This document shows, piece after piece, positions 1 to 8,700 of a DNA stretch of 9,395 bases. Numbering within the stretch: the first letter of the stretch is position 1; each line of letters starts with the position of its first letter. The position numbers were made by a program, and so were the translations under genes. The DNA is from Proteiniphilum sp. GTDB lineage: Bacteria; Bacteroidota; Bacteroidia; Bacteroidales; Dysgonomonadaceae. Location: positions 1 to 9,395 of the forward strand of contig JAIRSV010000125.1 of NCBI GenBank assembly GCA_031255275.1, given 5' to 3'. The notes under the pieces are model-generated. The model ran no database searches, had not been told where the DNA came from, and worked only from the letters and a program-made list of their open reading frames with translations.

Positions 1-1470
1 GTAAAAACCGGTATGGGTGTGGAATTTTTTTCCAAAGCGGTAATCCTTACAACCGGCACTTTCCTGAACGGACTAATCCATATCGGCAAGGTACAAATCG
101 ACGGAGGACGCATCTCCGAGCCGGCTTCTTCCGGAGTGACGGAACAGTTGCGCGACTTGGGATTCAGCGCCGACCGGATGAAAACAGGTACTCCGGTACG
201 CATAGATGCGAGAACGGTCGATTTTTCACAGTTGGAAGAACAGAAGGGAGACGAAGATTTCTATAAGTTCTCCTATCTCCCGGATGTACAACGAACATTA
301 AAACAAAAAAGTTGCTGGATAGCATATACCTCCGAGGAGGTGCATGAAGCCTTGCGTGAAGGGCTTCACGATTCCCCGCTTTATAACGGACAGATACAAA
401 GTATAGGGCCACGCTATTGTCCCAGCATAGAGACCAAGATTGTTACTTTCTCCGAAAAGACAAGCCACCAGTTATTTCTGGAACCCGAGGGGGAAACAAC
501 CCACGAATATTATCTCAACGGTTTCTCTTCTTCCCTCCCCTTACAGGCACAATTGAACGCTTTACAACGCATACCGGCTTTCAGAAATATACACATTTTC
601 CGTCCGGGTTACGCCATAGAATACGATTTTTTCGACCCGCGACAATTGCGTCCGACATTGGAGACAAAACCGGCAAAGAACCTCTTTTTTGCGGGACAGA
701 TCAACGGCACTACGGGTTATGAAGAGGCGGCGGGACAAGGGTTGATAGCAGGTATCAACGCGCATATCAACTGCCACGGAGGCGATCCTTTTGTTTTGCG
801 CCGGGACGAAGCCTATATTGGCGTACTGATCGACGACCTGATCACTAAAGGAGTGGATGAACCTTACAGGATGTTCACCTCCCGCGCCGAATATCGCATT
901 CTCCTCCGCCAGGACAATGCCGACGAAAGACTCACAAAAAAGGCGTATGAAACAGGATTGGCATCCAAAGAAAGGATGGAACTACTTCACCGGAAAGAGA
1001 AAAAAATAGCGCAAATCATCGATTTCGCGCGCAATTTGTCCATCAAAGCCAAGCGCATTAATCCTTTCCTGGAACATATCGGGACGGCGCCGTTAAAGCA
1101 TGGAGTAAAACTGTACGACCTGCTTACAAGGCCACACATAGATCTGTCGTTGATGTCGCAGGAGGTCGCCCAACTCAAAGAACTGTTAGAAATCATCGAC
1201 GAGAGAAAAGAGGAGATCATAGAATCAGCCGATATACAAATAAAATACAACGGGTATATCAAGCGAGAACGCATCATGGCCGATAAGATCACTCGACTGG
1301 AGGATATCCGCATCAAAGATAAATTCAACTATAACGAAATACAATCTCTCTCGACAGAGGCACGGCAAAAACTAACAAAAATCAACCCCGAAACTATCGC
1401 ACAAGCGAGCAGAGTACCTGGCGTATCACCCAACGACATTTCCGTTTTACTTGTATTGTTGGGGCGTTGA
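1..1470 (+). CDS. mnmG: MnmG (GidA), tRNA uridine-5-carboxymethylaminomethyl synthase, 5'-truncated
   Basis: FAD-dependent subunit of the MnmE-MnmG complex, which installs the (carboxymethyl)aminomethyl group on wobble U34 of certain tRNAs in the cytoplasm. The reading frame is open from base 1, and 489 residues are visible before the TGA at 1468-1470. Family members are about 620 residues, so about 130 residues are outside the window, including the N-terminal GxGxxG FAD-binding motif; the ATG at 13 is internal. Visible family blocks are LTTGTFLNG, GRISEPAS, DRMKTGTPVRID, RYCPSIETKI, the FAD-contacting block FFAGQINGTTGYEEAAGQG, and EPYRMFTSRAEYRILLRQDN. The helical C-terminal region that contacts MnmE and tRNA is complete (YNGYIKRE, then VPGVSPNDISVLLVLLGR at the end). 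No key residue is missing in the visible part. It heads a same-strand series with apt 52 bp downstream. Confidence 0.97.
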   Translation, partial: VKTGMGVEFFSKAVILTTGTFLNGLIHIGKVQIDGGRISEPASSGVTEQLRDLGFSADRMKTGTPVRIDARTVDFSQLEEQKGDEDFYKFSYLPDVQRTLKQKSCWIAYTSEEVHEALREGLHDSPLYNGQIQSIGPRYCPSIETKIVTFSEKTSHQLFLEPEGETTHEYYLNGFSSSLPLQAQLNALQRIPAFRNIHIFRPGYAIEYDFFDPRQLRPTLETKPAKNLFFAGQINGTTGYEEAAGQGLIAGINAHINCHGGDPFVLRRDEAYIGVLIDDLITKGVDEPYRMFTSRAEYRILLRQDNADERLTKKAYETGLASKERMELLHRKEKKIAQIIDFARNLSIKAKRINPFLEHIGTAPLKHGVKLYDLLTRPHIDLSLMSQEVAQLKELLEIIDERKEEIIESADIQIKYNGYIKRERIMADKITRLEDIRIKDKFNYNEIQSLSTEARQKLTKINPETIAQASRVPGVSPNDISVLLVLLGR

Positions 1471-1479
1471 GGACGGAAA

Positions 1480-1495
1480 CGTTTCACGTGGAACA
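1480..1495. promoter_or_regulatory. Candidate parS site (ParB/Spo0J centromere-like binding site)
   Basis: The 16-mer CGTTTCACGTGGAACA matches the widely conserved parS consensus TGTTTCACGTGAAACA at 14 of 16 positions. Its inner 14-mer fits GTTYCACGTGRAAC exactly, the wobble form that covers the known Bacillus, Caulobacter and Pseudomonas sites. It lies in the mnmG-apt gap, 9 bp after the mnmG stop and 27 bp before the apt start, so it does not interrupt a gene. ParB-CTP clamps load at such sites to organise and segregate the origin region, and mnmG/gidA lies near parAB and oriC in many bacteria. No parA or parB is visible here. An alternative is an unrelated E-box-like palindrome bound by another regulator. 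Confidence 0.6.
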
Positions 1496-1522
1496 CTCAA
1501 AAAAAACAAATATACAACAATT

Positions 1523-2047
1523 ATGAGCATCGAAACTCTTACTTCCGCTGTCAGGAATATTCCTGATTTCCCTATTCCGGGGATCCAATTCAAAGACATT
1601 ACTACCCTGTTTCAATCTGCATCTCATCTGAAAGAGCTTTCAGATATTCTGTATGAACGGTACAAAAATAAAGGAATTACCAAAATAGTCGGCATCGAGT
1701 CCAGAGGGTTTTTCATGGGGCCAGCCGTAGCAATCAGGTTGGGAGCGGGATTTGTTCCTATTCGCAAGCCCGGCAAACTTCCCTATAAAGTGATCGAAGA
1801 AACCTATACGAAAGAATACGGAAAGGATGCTATACAGATTCACGAGGATGCTTTGACGAAAGAAGATGTGGTTTTACTCCACGACGACCTGCTGGCAACC
1901 GGAGGGACAATGGTGGCCGCTTATAACCTCGTGAGAAAATTAGGGGTGAAAAAGATTTATATCAATTTTCTTATCGAACTGGAAGAGTTGAAAGGCATAG
2001 AACATTTTCCGAAAGAAGTGGAGGTAAATTCGGTTATCAAGTTTTAA
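1523..2047 (+). CDS. apt: Adenine phosphoribosyltransferase
   Basis: Cytoplasmic purine salvage enzyme that converts adenine and PRPP to AMP and pyrophosphate. The protein is 174 residues, normal for bacterial Apt. The PRPP-binding loop VVLLHDDLLATGGT is at residues 116-129. Other family blocks are the N-terminal IPDFPIPGIQFKDIT (13-27), GIESRGF (57-63) and the FVPIRKPGKLPYKV hood segment (77-90). The frame stays open upstream to an ATG at 1451, but that start would overlap mnmG and add 24 residues with no family similarity. The ATG at 1523 starts the usual Apt N-terminus and follows an A-rich stretch typical of Bacteroidota initiation regions. It lies between mnmG and uvrC on the same strand. 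Confidence 0.96.
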   Translation: MSIETLTSAVRNIPDFPIPGIQFKDITTLFQSASHLKELSDILYERYKNKGITKIVGIESRGFFMGPAVAIRLGAGFVPIRKPGKLPYKVIEETYTKEYGKDAIQIHEDALTKEDVVLLHDDLLATGGTMVAAYNLVRKLGVKKIYINFLIELEELKGIEHFPKEVEVNSVIKF

Positions 2048-2092
2048 ACCGGATTCTCAGACGATAACGGGTGTCGCCGTTATCTGCCGGTT
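2047..2092. repeat. Nested inverted repeat in the apt-uvrC gap
   Basis: An 8-bp perfect stem, GATAACGG (2063-2070) with CCGTTATC (2077-2084), closes a 6-nt loop GTGTCG. It is flanked by a second 6-bp pairing, AACCGG (2047-2052) with CCGGTT (2087-2092), separated by an asymmetric internal loop of 10 and 2 nt. The outer arm begins at the last base of the apt stop codon. No T-tract follows, so it is not a classical Rho-independent terminator. It could be a processing or mRNA-stability element, or a protein-binding palindrome. A competing pairing exists between TCTCAG (2055-2060) and CTGAGA (2108-2113). Confidence 0.5.
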
Positions 2093-2137
2093 ATCAACGA
2101 CGTTCGACTGAGATTCCCATAAAACCCCTACTCTGTC

Positions 2138-3928
2138 ATGACCGACGAAATAAAAAATACGCTTGTCGTTATCCCTCATCAACCGGGTTGCTACTTGTTC
2201 CTTGATGAGAATGGTATTGCTCTTTATGTCGGGAAGGCTAAAGACCTGAAAAAGAGAGTCTCCTCATATTTCAACAAAAACCACGAACATTCAAAGACCC
2301 GGATCCTGGTAAGAAAAATCCGACAGATAAAATATATTGTCGTCAATTCGGAAGAAGATACATTCTTGCTGGAAAATAATCTGATCAAGCAGTTGAAGCC
2401 ACGATACAACGTGATGCTGAAAGATGACAAGTCTTATCCTTTCATCGTGGTGAAAAACGAATATTTTCCTCGGGTTTACAAAACCCGAAATGTTGTGAAG
2501 GACGGATCTAAATATTTCGGCCCCTATACATCAATACAATCGGTCAATACTCTCCTGGAGATTTTCAGAAAGGTATACAAAATACGTACATGCCAACTCG
2601 ATCTGACACCCGAAAATATAGCGGCAGAGAAATTCAAAATATGCCTCAAATATCACATCAAACGGTGTGAAGGCCCGTGCGAAGCGCGACAATCTCTGAG
2701 TAAATACAACAAAAACATCGAAGAAATTCTTGAGATTTTAAAAGGAAATGTTAATATTATTGAAGCTCAGATTCACGAGAAGATGCAGTTCCTCGCCCAT
2801 CAACTGCGCTTTGAAGAGGCGCACAGATTAAAAGAAAAATTATTGCTGATCCGGAATTTCAGAGAGAAATCGCAGGTGGTGAGCAATATCAACTACAATA
2901 TGGATGTGTTTTCCATCGAAGAGGACGAAAACTCTGCGTATATCAACTACTTACATGTTATAAGCGGAGCCGTAACACAGGCATACACATTCGAATATAA
3001 AAAGAAACTCGACGAGTCGCTGGAGGAATTACTCGGAATGGGAATTGTGGAGATGCGCCAGCGGTTCGGCAGCAAAACGAAAGAGATCATTGTTCCCCTT
3101 ATCCCGGAATTGAAATTGCCTGAAGTAGAATTTACCATACCTCAGCGGGGGGAGAAGAGAAAACTCCTCAGCCTGTCGGAGAAAAATGTGAAACAATACA
3201 AGGTCGATAAATTGAAAAAAGCGGAAATGCTCAATCCGAAGCAACAGGTTACCCGGATATTGACGGGTGTACAAAATGATCTGCAATTGAAAGAAATTCC
3301 GTGGCATATCGAATGCTTCGACAATTCCAACATACAGGGAACAAATCCGGTGGCTGCCTGTGTAGTTTTCAAAAAAGCGAAACCTTCGAAAAAAGACTAT
3401 CGCCATTATAACGTGAAAAGCGTCACAGGACCCGATGATTTCGCATCAATGTGCGAAATTGTGGAAAGACGCTACTCTCGGCTGCTTAACGAGGACGCTC
3501 CCCTACCCCAACTCATTGTTATTGACGGTGGTAAGGGGCAGTTACACGCTGCCGCAAAATCACTTCAGAAAATCGGATTATACGGCAAAGTTGCGGTCAT
3601 AGGCATTGCCAAGCGCCTGGAGGAAATATATTTTCCGGATGATCCCGTTCCGCTTTATATCGATAAAAATTCTGAAACGTTAAAACTCATTCAACAGGCT
3701 CGGAACGAAGCGCACCGGTTCGGGATTACTTTTCACCGGAAAAAAAGAAGTATGTCGCAAATAAGATCCGAACTGGATCAGGTCAAAGGGATCGGTCCCG
3801 ATACAAAGAAAAAATTGTTGACGCACTTCAAGAGTATCAAACAAATCAAAGAGGCTAGTAATGAGGAGATCGTCTCACTGATCGGAAAAAGTAAAGGGGA
3901 GATTATCCGGAAATGGATACAGGGATAA
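2138..3928 (+). CDS. uvrC: UvrABC system protein C (excinuclease subunit)
   Basis: Dual-incision nuclease of nucleotide excision repair; acting with UvrB, it cuts on both sides of a lesion. The protein is 596 residues, normal length. The N-terminal GIY-YIG nuclease domain covers about residues 12-95, with catalytic-type Y19, Y30 (in YVGKAKDLKKR) and E79. A four-cysteine set (C152, C169, C177, C181) corresponds in spacing to the Fe-S cluster cysteines reported for E. coli UvrC. The UvrB-binding UVR motif is around 205-240. The C-terminal RNase H-like nuclease shows D395 (ECFDNSNIQG), D463 (VIDGGKGQ) and H526 (NEAHRFGI). Tandem helix-hairpin-helix DNA-binding motifs end the protein (about 543-594, VKGIGPDTKKKLLTHF). 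The ATG at 2138 gives the expected N-terminus. It lies 90 bp after apt and 56 bp before dtd. Confidence 0.98.
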   Translation: MTDEIKNTLVVIPHQPGCYLFLDENGIALYVGKAKDLKKRVSSYFNKNHEHSKTRILVRKIRQIKYIVVNSEEDTFLLENNLIKQLKPRYNVMLKDDKSYPFIVVKNEYFPRVYKTRNVVKDGSKYFGPYTSIQSVNTLLEIFRKVYKIRTCQLDLTPENIAAEKFKICLKYHIKRCEGPCEARQSLSKYNKNIEEILEILKGNVNIIEAQIHEKMQFLAHQLRFEEAHRLKEKLLLIRNFREKSQVVSNINYNMDVFSIEEDENSAYINYLHVISGAVTQAYTFEYKKKLDESLEELLGMGIVEMRQRFGSKTKEIIVPLIPELKLPEVEFTIPQRGEKRKLLSLSEKNVKQYKVDKLKKAEMLNPKQQVTRILTGVQNDLQLKEIPWHIECFDNSNIQGTNPVAACVVFKKAKPSKKDYRHYNVKSVTGPDDFASMCEIVERRYSRLLNEDAPLPQLIVIDGGKGQLHAAAKSLQKIGLYGKVAVIGIAKRLEEIYFPDDPVPLYIDKNSETLKLIQQARNEAHRFGITFHRKKRSMSQIRSELDQVKGIGPDTKKKLLTHFKSIKQIKEASNEEIVSLIGKSKGEIIRKWIQG

Positions 3929-3984
3929 AAATCAGGCCTGTGAACATATTTCCGAGGCTTCGATTCAAAAATAACTGACAATTT

Positions 3985-4437
3985 ATGAGGATACTTATTC
4001 AACGTGTAAAAAAAGCGGCCGTTCATGTCAACGGTGTGAAAATAGGTGGTATTAAAATTGGTCTGCTGATTTTTGTCGGCATAGAAGAGACGGACGGTGA
4101 AGAAGATATTGCCTTTCTGTGCAAAAAAACGGTAAATTTACGTATATTTGACGACGAAAATGGGGTTATGAACCGATCAGTACTGGAAAGCGGCGGCGAT
4201 ATTTTAGTGGTTTCACAGTTTACGCTGCACGCCAGTACAAAAAGAGGTAATCGCCCGTCTTACTTACGCGCCGCCAAACCGGATATATCCGTACCGCTTT
4301 ATGAAGAGTTCTGTTCCGCCCTGTCGGGAATGTTGCAAAAACAGGTTGCTACCGGCGAATTTGGCGCAGATATGCTGGTGGAGATGGTAAATGACGGCCC
4401 CGTGACGATCTGGATCGATTCAAAAAACAGGGAGTAA
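3985..4437 (+). CDS. dtd: D-aminoacyl-tRNA deacylase
   Basis: Hydrolyses D-amino acids (and glycine mischarged on tRNA-Ala) from tRNA, keeping D-residues out of translation in the cytoplasm. The protein is 150 residues, the normal length for the DTD1 family. The N-terminus MRILIQRVKKAAVHV is typical. Both signature motifs are intact: SQFTLHA at 77-83, with catalytic-site T80, and NDGPVT at 136-141, containing the cis Gly-Pro pair that rejects L-amino acids across the dimer interface. The ATG at 3985 is the natural start. The MazG-like gene begins 25 bp after the stop, so the two are probably translated from one message. Confidence 0.97.
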   Translation: MRILIQRVKKAAVHVNGVKIGGIKIGLLIFVGIEETDGEEDIAFLCKKTVNLRIFDDENGVMNRSVLESGGDILVVSQFTLHASTKRGNRPSYLRAAKPDISVPLYEEFCSALSGMLQKQVATGEFGADMLVEMVNDGPVTIWIDSKNRE

Positions 4438-4462
4438 CGGTTAAAAGATAATACAGAAAAGT

Positions 4463-4789
4463 ATGACTTTAGAGGAAGCCCAACAGCAGGTAGATCAATG
4501 GATCAAAACTTATGGCGTGCGCTATTTCAGCGAACTGACCAATATGACTATTCTCACCGAGGAGGTGGGCGAACTGGCGCGGATTATGGCGCGGACATAC
4601 GGCGATCAGTCGTTCAAAAAATCGGATCTGTCGAAAGACCTGGCGGACGAAATGGCTGATGTGCTTTGGGTATTGCTCTGTCTGGCCAATCAAACCGGGG
4701 TGAATCTGGAGGTTGCGCTGCGCAATAATATGGAGAAAAAGACGCGAAGAGATGCCGACAGACATGTGAATAACTGCAAACTGCAATAA
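4463..4789 (+). CDS. MazG-family nucleotide pyrophosphohydrolase
   Basis: Small all-alpha NTP pyrophosphohydrolase of the MazG/all-alpha NTPase superfamily, expected to cleave (d)NTPs to NMP and pyrophosphate and so limit abnormal or excess nucleotides. The protein is 108 residues, a single-domain form unlike the two-domain E. coli MazG of about 263 residues. The metal-binding signature is complete: E33, E34 and E37 in EEVGE, then E63 and D66 in DEMADVLW. The substrate base cannot be inferred, so no gene symbol is given. The C-terminus (KKTRRDADRH) resembles other Bacteroidota homologues from memory. It lies 25 bp after dtd and 32 bp before deoC, in a context of nucleotide salvage and quality control. 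Confidence 0.92.
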   Translation: MTLEEAQQQVDQWIKTYGVRYFSELTNMTILTEEVGELARIMARTYGDQSFKKSDLSKDLADEMADVLWVLLCLANQTGVNLEVALRNNMEKKTRRDADRHVNNCKLQ

Positions 4790-4821
4790 TGACTCAAACT
4801 AAAATATATTGAATAAAACCG

Positions 4822-5682
4822 ATGGAAACCAGCAAGTATAAAAAAGCAATCGCAAATCATCCGTTCACGCTGACGGACGAAGAGGTGTCTACTAAAGTAA
4901 ATAACCTCCTTGCAGAAAAGTACGATGAGAATAATAACCGGGATGTGTATAAGAGGCTGTACAGCTGTATTGACCTCACCTCGCTCAACAGCACGGACTC
5001 GAACGAGGGCATCTGGAATTTCACCGAAAAGGTGAACAGATTCGACGGCGCCTATCCGGATATGGAGAATGTGGCGGCTATTTGCGTTTACCCGAACTTC
5101 GCCCGCACGGTGAAAGAAGCGTTGACGGCGGATGTGAAAATTGCCTGCGTAGCGGGTGGATTTCCCTCATCGCAGACTTTCGGCGAGATAAAAGTGGCGG
5201 AGGCGGCGCTCGCCGTGGCGGACGGTGCGGACGAAATTGATGTTGTCATCAACGTGGGAAAATTTCTGGACGCAGAATATGAGGAGATGTGCGAAGAGCT
5301 TACCGAAATAAAGGAGGCTTGCCGCCACGCCCGACTGAAAGTGATTCTGGAAACCGGAGCTTTGCGGAATGTAAGGGATATTCACAATGCGGCTATCCTG
5401 TCGCTCTATTCCGGAGCCGATTTTCTGAAGACGTCCACCGGAAAGGGATACCCCGGCGCTTCGCCCGAAGCGGCTTATGTGATGTGTCAGGCCATTCATT
5501 CCTATCGCGCTAAAACGGGAAGGAAGATCGGCGTGAAAATGTCCGGGGGGATTGCTTCGGCGGAGGATGCCGTGAAATATTACACTATCGTGAAGGAGAT
5601 CCTTGGCGGGGAATGGTGTAACAATACACTCTTTCGCCTTGGTGCGAGCCGGTTGGCCGATGTTTTACTGCTCAAACAATAA
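4822..5682 (+). CDS. deoC: Deoxyribose-phosphate aldolase
   Basis: Class I aldolase that splits 2-deoxy-D-ribose 5-phosphate into glyceraldehyde 3-phosphate and acetaldehyde, letting deoxynucleoside sugar enter glycolysis. The protein is 286 residues, longer than the 259-residue E. coli enzyme because of an N-terminal extension of roughly 45 residues before the YSCIDLTSLN block. Active-site residues are present: Schiff-base K203 in DFLKTSTGKG, D140 in DEIDVVINVGK and proton-relay K239 in GVKMSGGI. The protein ends LADVLLLKQ and lacks the C-terminal tyrosine (Y259) of the E. coli enzyme, as I would expect of this longer subgroup. It is the last housekeeping gene before the galactosidase, whose start is 21 bp downstream. 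Confidence 0.96.
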   Translation: METSKYKKAIANHPFTLTDEEVSTKVNNLLAEKYDENNNRDVYKRLYSCIDLTSLNSTDSNEGIWNFTEKVNRFDGAYPDMENVAAICVYPNFARTVKEALTADVKIACVAGGFPSSQTFGEIKVAEAALAVADGADEIDVVINVGKFLDAEYEEMCEELTEIKEACRHARLKVILETGALRNVRDIHNAAILSLYSGADFLKTSTGKGYPGASPEAAYVMCQAIHSYRAKTGRKIGVKMSGGIASAEDAVKYYTIVKEILGGEWCNNTLFRLGASRLADVLLLKQ

Positions 5683-5703
5683 ATTAATAAATCAATAAAC
5701 AGA

Positions 5704-8700
5704 ATGAAGAATATCAAATCAATTGCAGCGGCGGCTGTTCTGGCGCTGCTTCCCTTTGGAAAATCAACGGCTCAACAGGGAAATCTCCCTTACTGGCAAG
5801 ACCTCGACGTATTGGAGGTGAATAAGGAATATCCCCGGACGTCGTTCATGTCTTTCGGCTCGAAAGGCGATGCGGTCTCGAAAAAGTTTGAGGAGAGCGC
5901 TTTTTATCAGTCATTGAACGGAACATGGAAGTTTTATTACGTCGACGGTTATAAGCAGCTTCCGGAGGGGGTCACGGATCCCGAAACGTCTACGGACGGC
6001 TGGCCGGACATCAGCGTACCGGGCAACTGGGAGGTGCAGGGTTTCGGCGTCCCCTTTTACGTGAATCACGGTTATGACTTCAAACCGCGGAATCCCGCTC
6101 CCCCGACTCTGCCTGAAGCTAATCCGGTGGGCGTGTACAGAAGAGAGATAGATATTCCCGCCGACTGGTCGAACAGAAGTATTTTCCTTCATATCGCCGG
6201 GGCGAAATCGGGTGTATATGTCTATATCAACGGAAAAGAGGTGGGTTACAGCGAAGATTCCAAAAATCCGGCGGAATTCCTGATCAACGATTACGTGCGA
6301 CCGGGAAAGAATTCGCTGGCGCTGAAAATCTTCCGGTGGAGTACGGGTTCTTACTTAGAGTGTCAGGACTTCTGGCGCATCAGCGGAATCGAACGGGATG
6401 TGTATCTCTGGTCGCAGCCGAAAACGTCGGTCAGGGATTTCTCCGTCGTATCCACGCTTGACGACGGTTATCGGGATGGTCTGTTCAGGCTGAAAACCAT
6501 GATAAGGAACAGGGATACCAAATCGTCGAAAGCAGAAGTGTCGTACGAGCTGACCGACTCTGATAACAACGTGGTTGCGTCGGGAAAGCAGCCGGTGAAC
6601 CTGAATCCGGGGGAGGAGAAAGATCTTGTCTTCGCCGAAACTGTCGACAATGTGCTTACGTGGACTTCCGAAGCGCCGAATCTGTACAGGCTTGTCATAA
6701 GCGTTGCCCAAAAGGGGAAGGTGACGGAAGTGATTCCCTTTTCCGCAGGTTTCCGCCGCATTGAGATCAAACCGGTGGAGAGCGAAGGGGGCAGAGTGGA
6801 CAATCTGCTTTTAGTGAACGGGCAGCCGATTATACTGAAGGGGGTAAACATCCACGAGGTGAACCAGAAAACAGGACATTACGTCACGGAAGAGACTATG
6901 AAGCGCGATTTTGAACTGATGAAGCAGTTTAACATCAACTCCGTCAGGCTGAGCCACTATCCGCAGTCGCGCCGGTTTTACGAACTGTGCAGCGAATATG
7001 GTCTTTATGTGTATGATGAGGCGAATATCGAGTCGCACGGCATGTATTATGACCTTCGGAAGGGCGGAACGCTCGGAAACAGTCCCGAATGGTTACATGC
7101 GCATCTGCACAGGGTGACGAACATGTTTGAACGGAATAAAAACTTTGCGTCGGTCACCTTCTGGTCGCTCGGCAACGAGGCCGGGAACGGTTATAACTTC
7201 TACCGGGCTTACCTGTGGCTGAAGGAGGCGGACGGGGATCTGTCGAAGCGTCCCGTGAATTACGAACGTGCGCTCTGGGAGTGGAATTCCGACATGTACG
7301 TCCCGCAGTATCCGAGCGCGGAGTGGCTCGAGGAAACGGGGAAGAGGGGCACCGACCGTCCGGTTGTTCCCTCGGAATACTCTCACGCCATGGGCAACTC
7401 CAACGGAAATCTTGACATCCAGTGGGAGGCCATTTATAAATATCCGAACCTGCAGGGGGGGTATATCTGGGAGTGGATCGACCATGCGCTGCTGGAAAAG
7501 GACGAAAACGGGGTTGAATACTGGGCTTACGGGGGCGATTACGGAACGGATGCGCCGAGCGACGGCAATTTTGTGTGCGACGGCATCATCGACCCGGCAA
7601 GGAACCCCCACCCTGCCGCGGCTGAAATGAAGTATGTGCACCAGGAATTTGCCTTTGAAGCGGTGGATGTTTCCGCGAACCGGTATAAGGTAACGAGTCG
7701 CCGGTTCTTCACGCGCAGCGACCGGTATGAGATAAGGTACCACGTCACCGCGAACGGGGACAGGGTAACGGACGGGACGCTGGATATTATCCTCGATCCG
7801 CGGGAGTCACGCGAGTTCACGGTCGCCCTCCCTGCGCGGGAGGACGGCGGCGGCGCGGAGTATTTCCTGAACTTTGAGGTGGCGCTCAGGGAGGCCACTC
7901 CCCTCCTGCCCGCCGGTTACGTTGTCGCCATCGAGCAGTTCAAGCTCCCGGCGCAGGGCCGGAAGGAGCGCTGCGAGGCTGCGACGGGCGACGCGCCGGA
8001 TATTGCGGAGACGGACGGGATAATAACCGTCACCTCCCCGGCCGTCCGGTTCGTCTTCAGCAGGCAAAGCGGAATGGTTACCTCCTACGCGGTACACGGA
8101 AAGGAATACTTCAAAGAGAGCTTCGGCATTCAGCCCAACTTCTGGAGGGGGCCTACCGATAACGATTACGGAAACGGAATGCCTTATCGCCTGCAGGTAT
8201 GGAAGCAGTCGAGCCGCAATTTCCGCGTCACGGAGGTGAAAACGCGCAGGGAAAACGGAAAGGCGATAATCAAAGTCACCTACCTGCTTGCCGCCGGAAA
8301 CCCCTTCATAATCGAATACGCGATAGACGCGCAAGGGATACTGAAAGTCGATGCGGAATTTATAGGAACCAATCTCGAAGAGATCCGCGCCGGCGCGTCC
8401 GAAGCGACGCGGCTGGCCACCTTCTCGCCCGAAGCCGCAGCCGCCCGCAAAGCATCGTCGGAGCTGACGGTACCCCGCATCGGCGTACGCTTCCGCCTGC
8501 CGGCGTCGATGAACGGCGTGGAATATTTCGGCCGCGGGCCGGGAGAGAATTACGTCGACCGCGCCTCCGGGTCGAAGATCGGCCGCTACAGGACGACCGC
8601 CGAAGAGATGTACGTACCCTACGCGCGTCCGCAGGAAAACGGACACAGAACCGATACGCGCTGGGCAGCCTTCACGGGCGAAGACGGCGGCCTGCTGCTG

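Noticed and set aside
13..15. ATG at 13 as the mnmG start
   Set aside because: The frame is open to base 1, and the residues around it are mid-domain MnmG sequence. The N-terminal FAD-binding region is simply outside the window.
1451..1522. Upstream start for apt at 1451
   Set aside because: It would overlap mnmG by 20 bp, read through the parS-like site and add residues unlike any Apt N-terminus. The ATG at 1523 fits the family.
4438..4821. Possible toxin-antitoxin reading of the MazG-like gene
   Set aside because: There is no MazE/MazF partner. The neighbours are dtd and deoC, which fits a stand-alone nucleotide-cleaning enzyme.
7093..7743. 216-codon minus-strand open frame opposite the GH2 catalytic barrel
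   Set aside because: It is antisense to the catalytic motifs, with no family features, and is explained by codon bias of the real gene.
7827..7843. 6-bp GC hairpin CCTCCC/GGGAGG
   Set aside because: It is inside lacZ coding sequence in a GC-rich stretch, with no T-tract or positional logic. It is probably incidental.
7807..8646. 279-codon open frame on the minus strand inside the galactosidase gene
   Set aside because: It lies wholly opposite well-conserved GH2 coding sequence in the most GC-rich part, where stops are rare by composition. Its Arg- and Gly-rich translation shows no recognisable domain.
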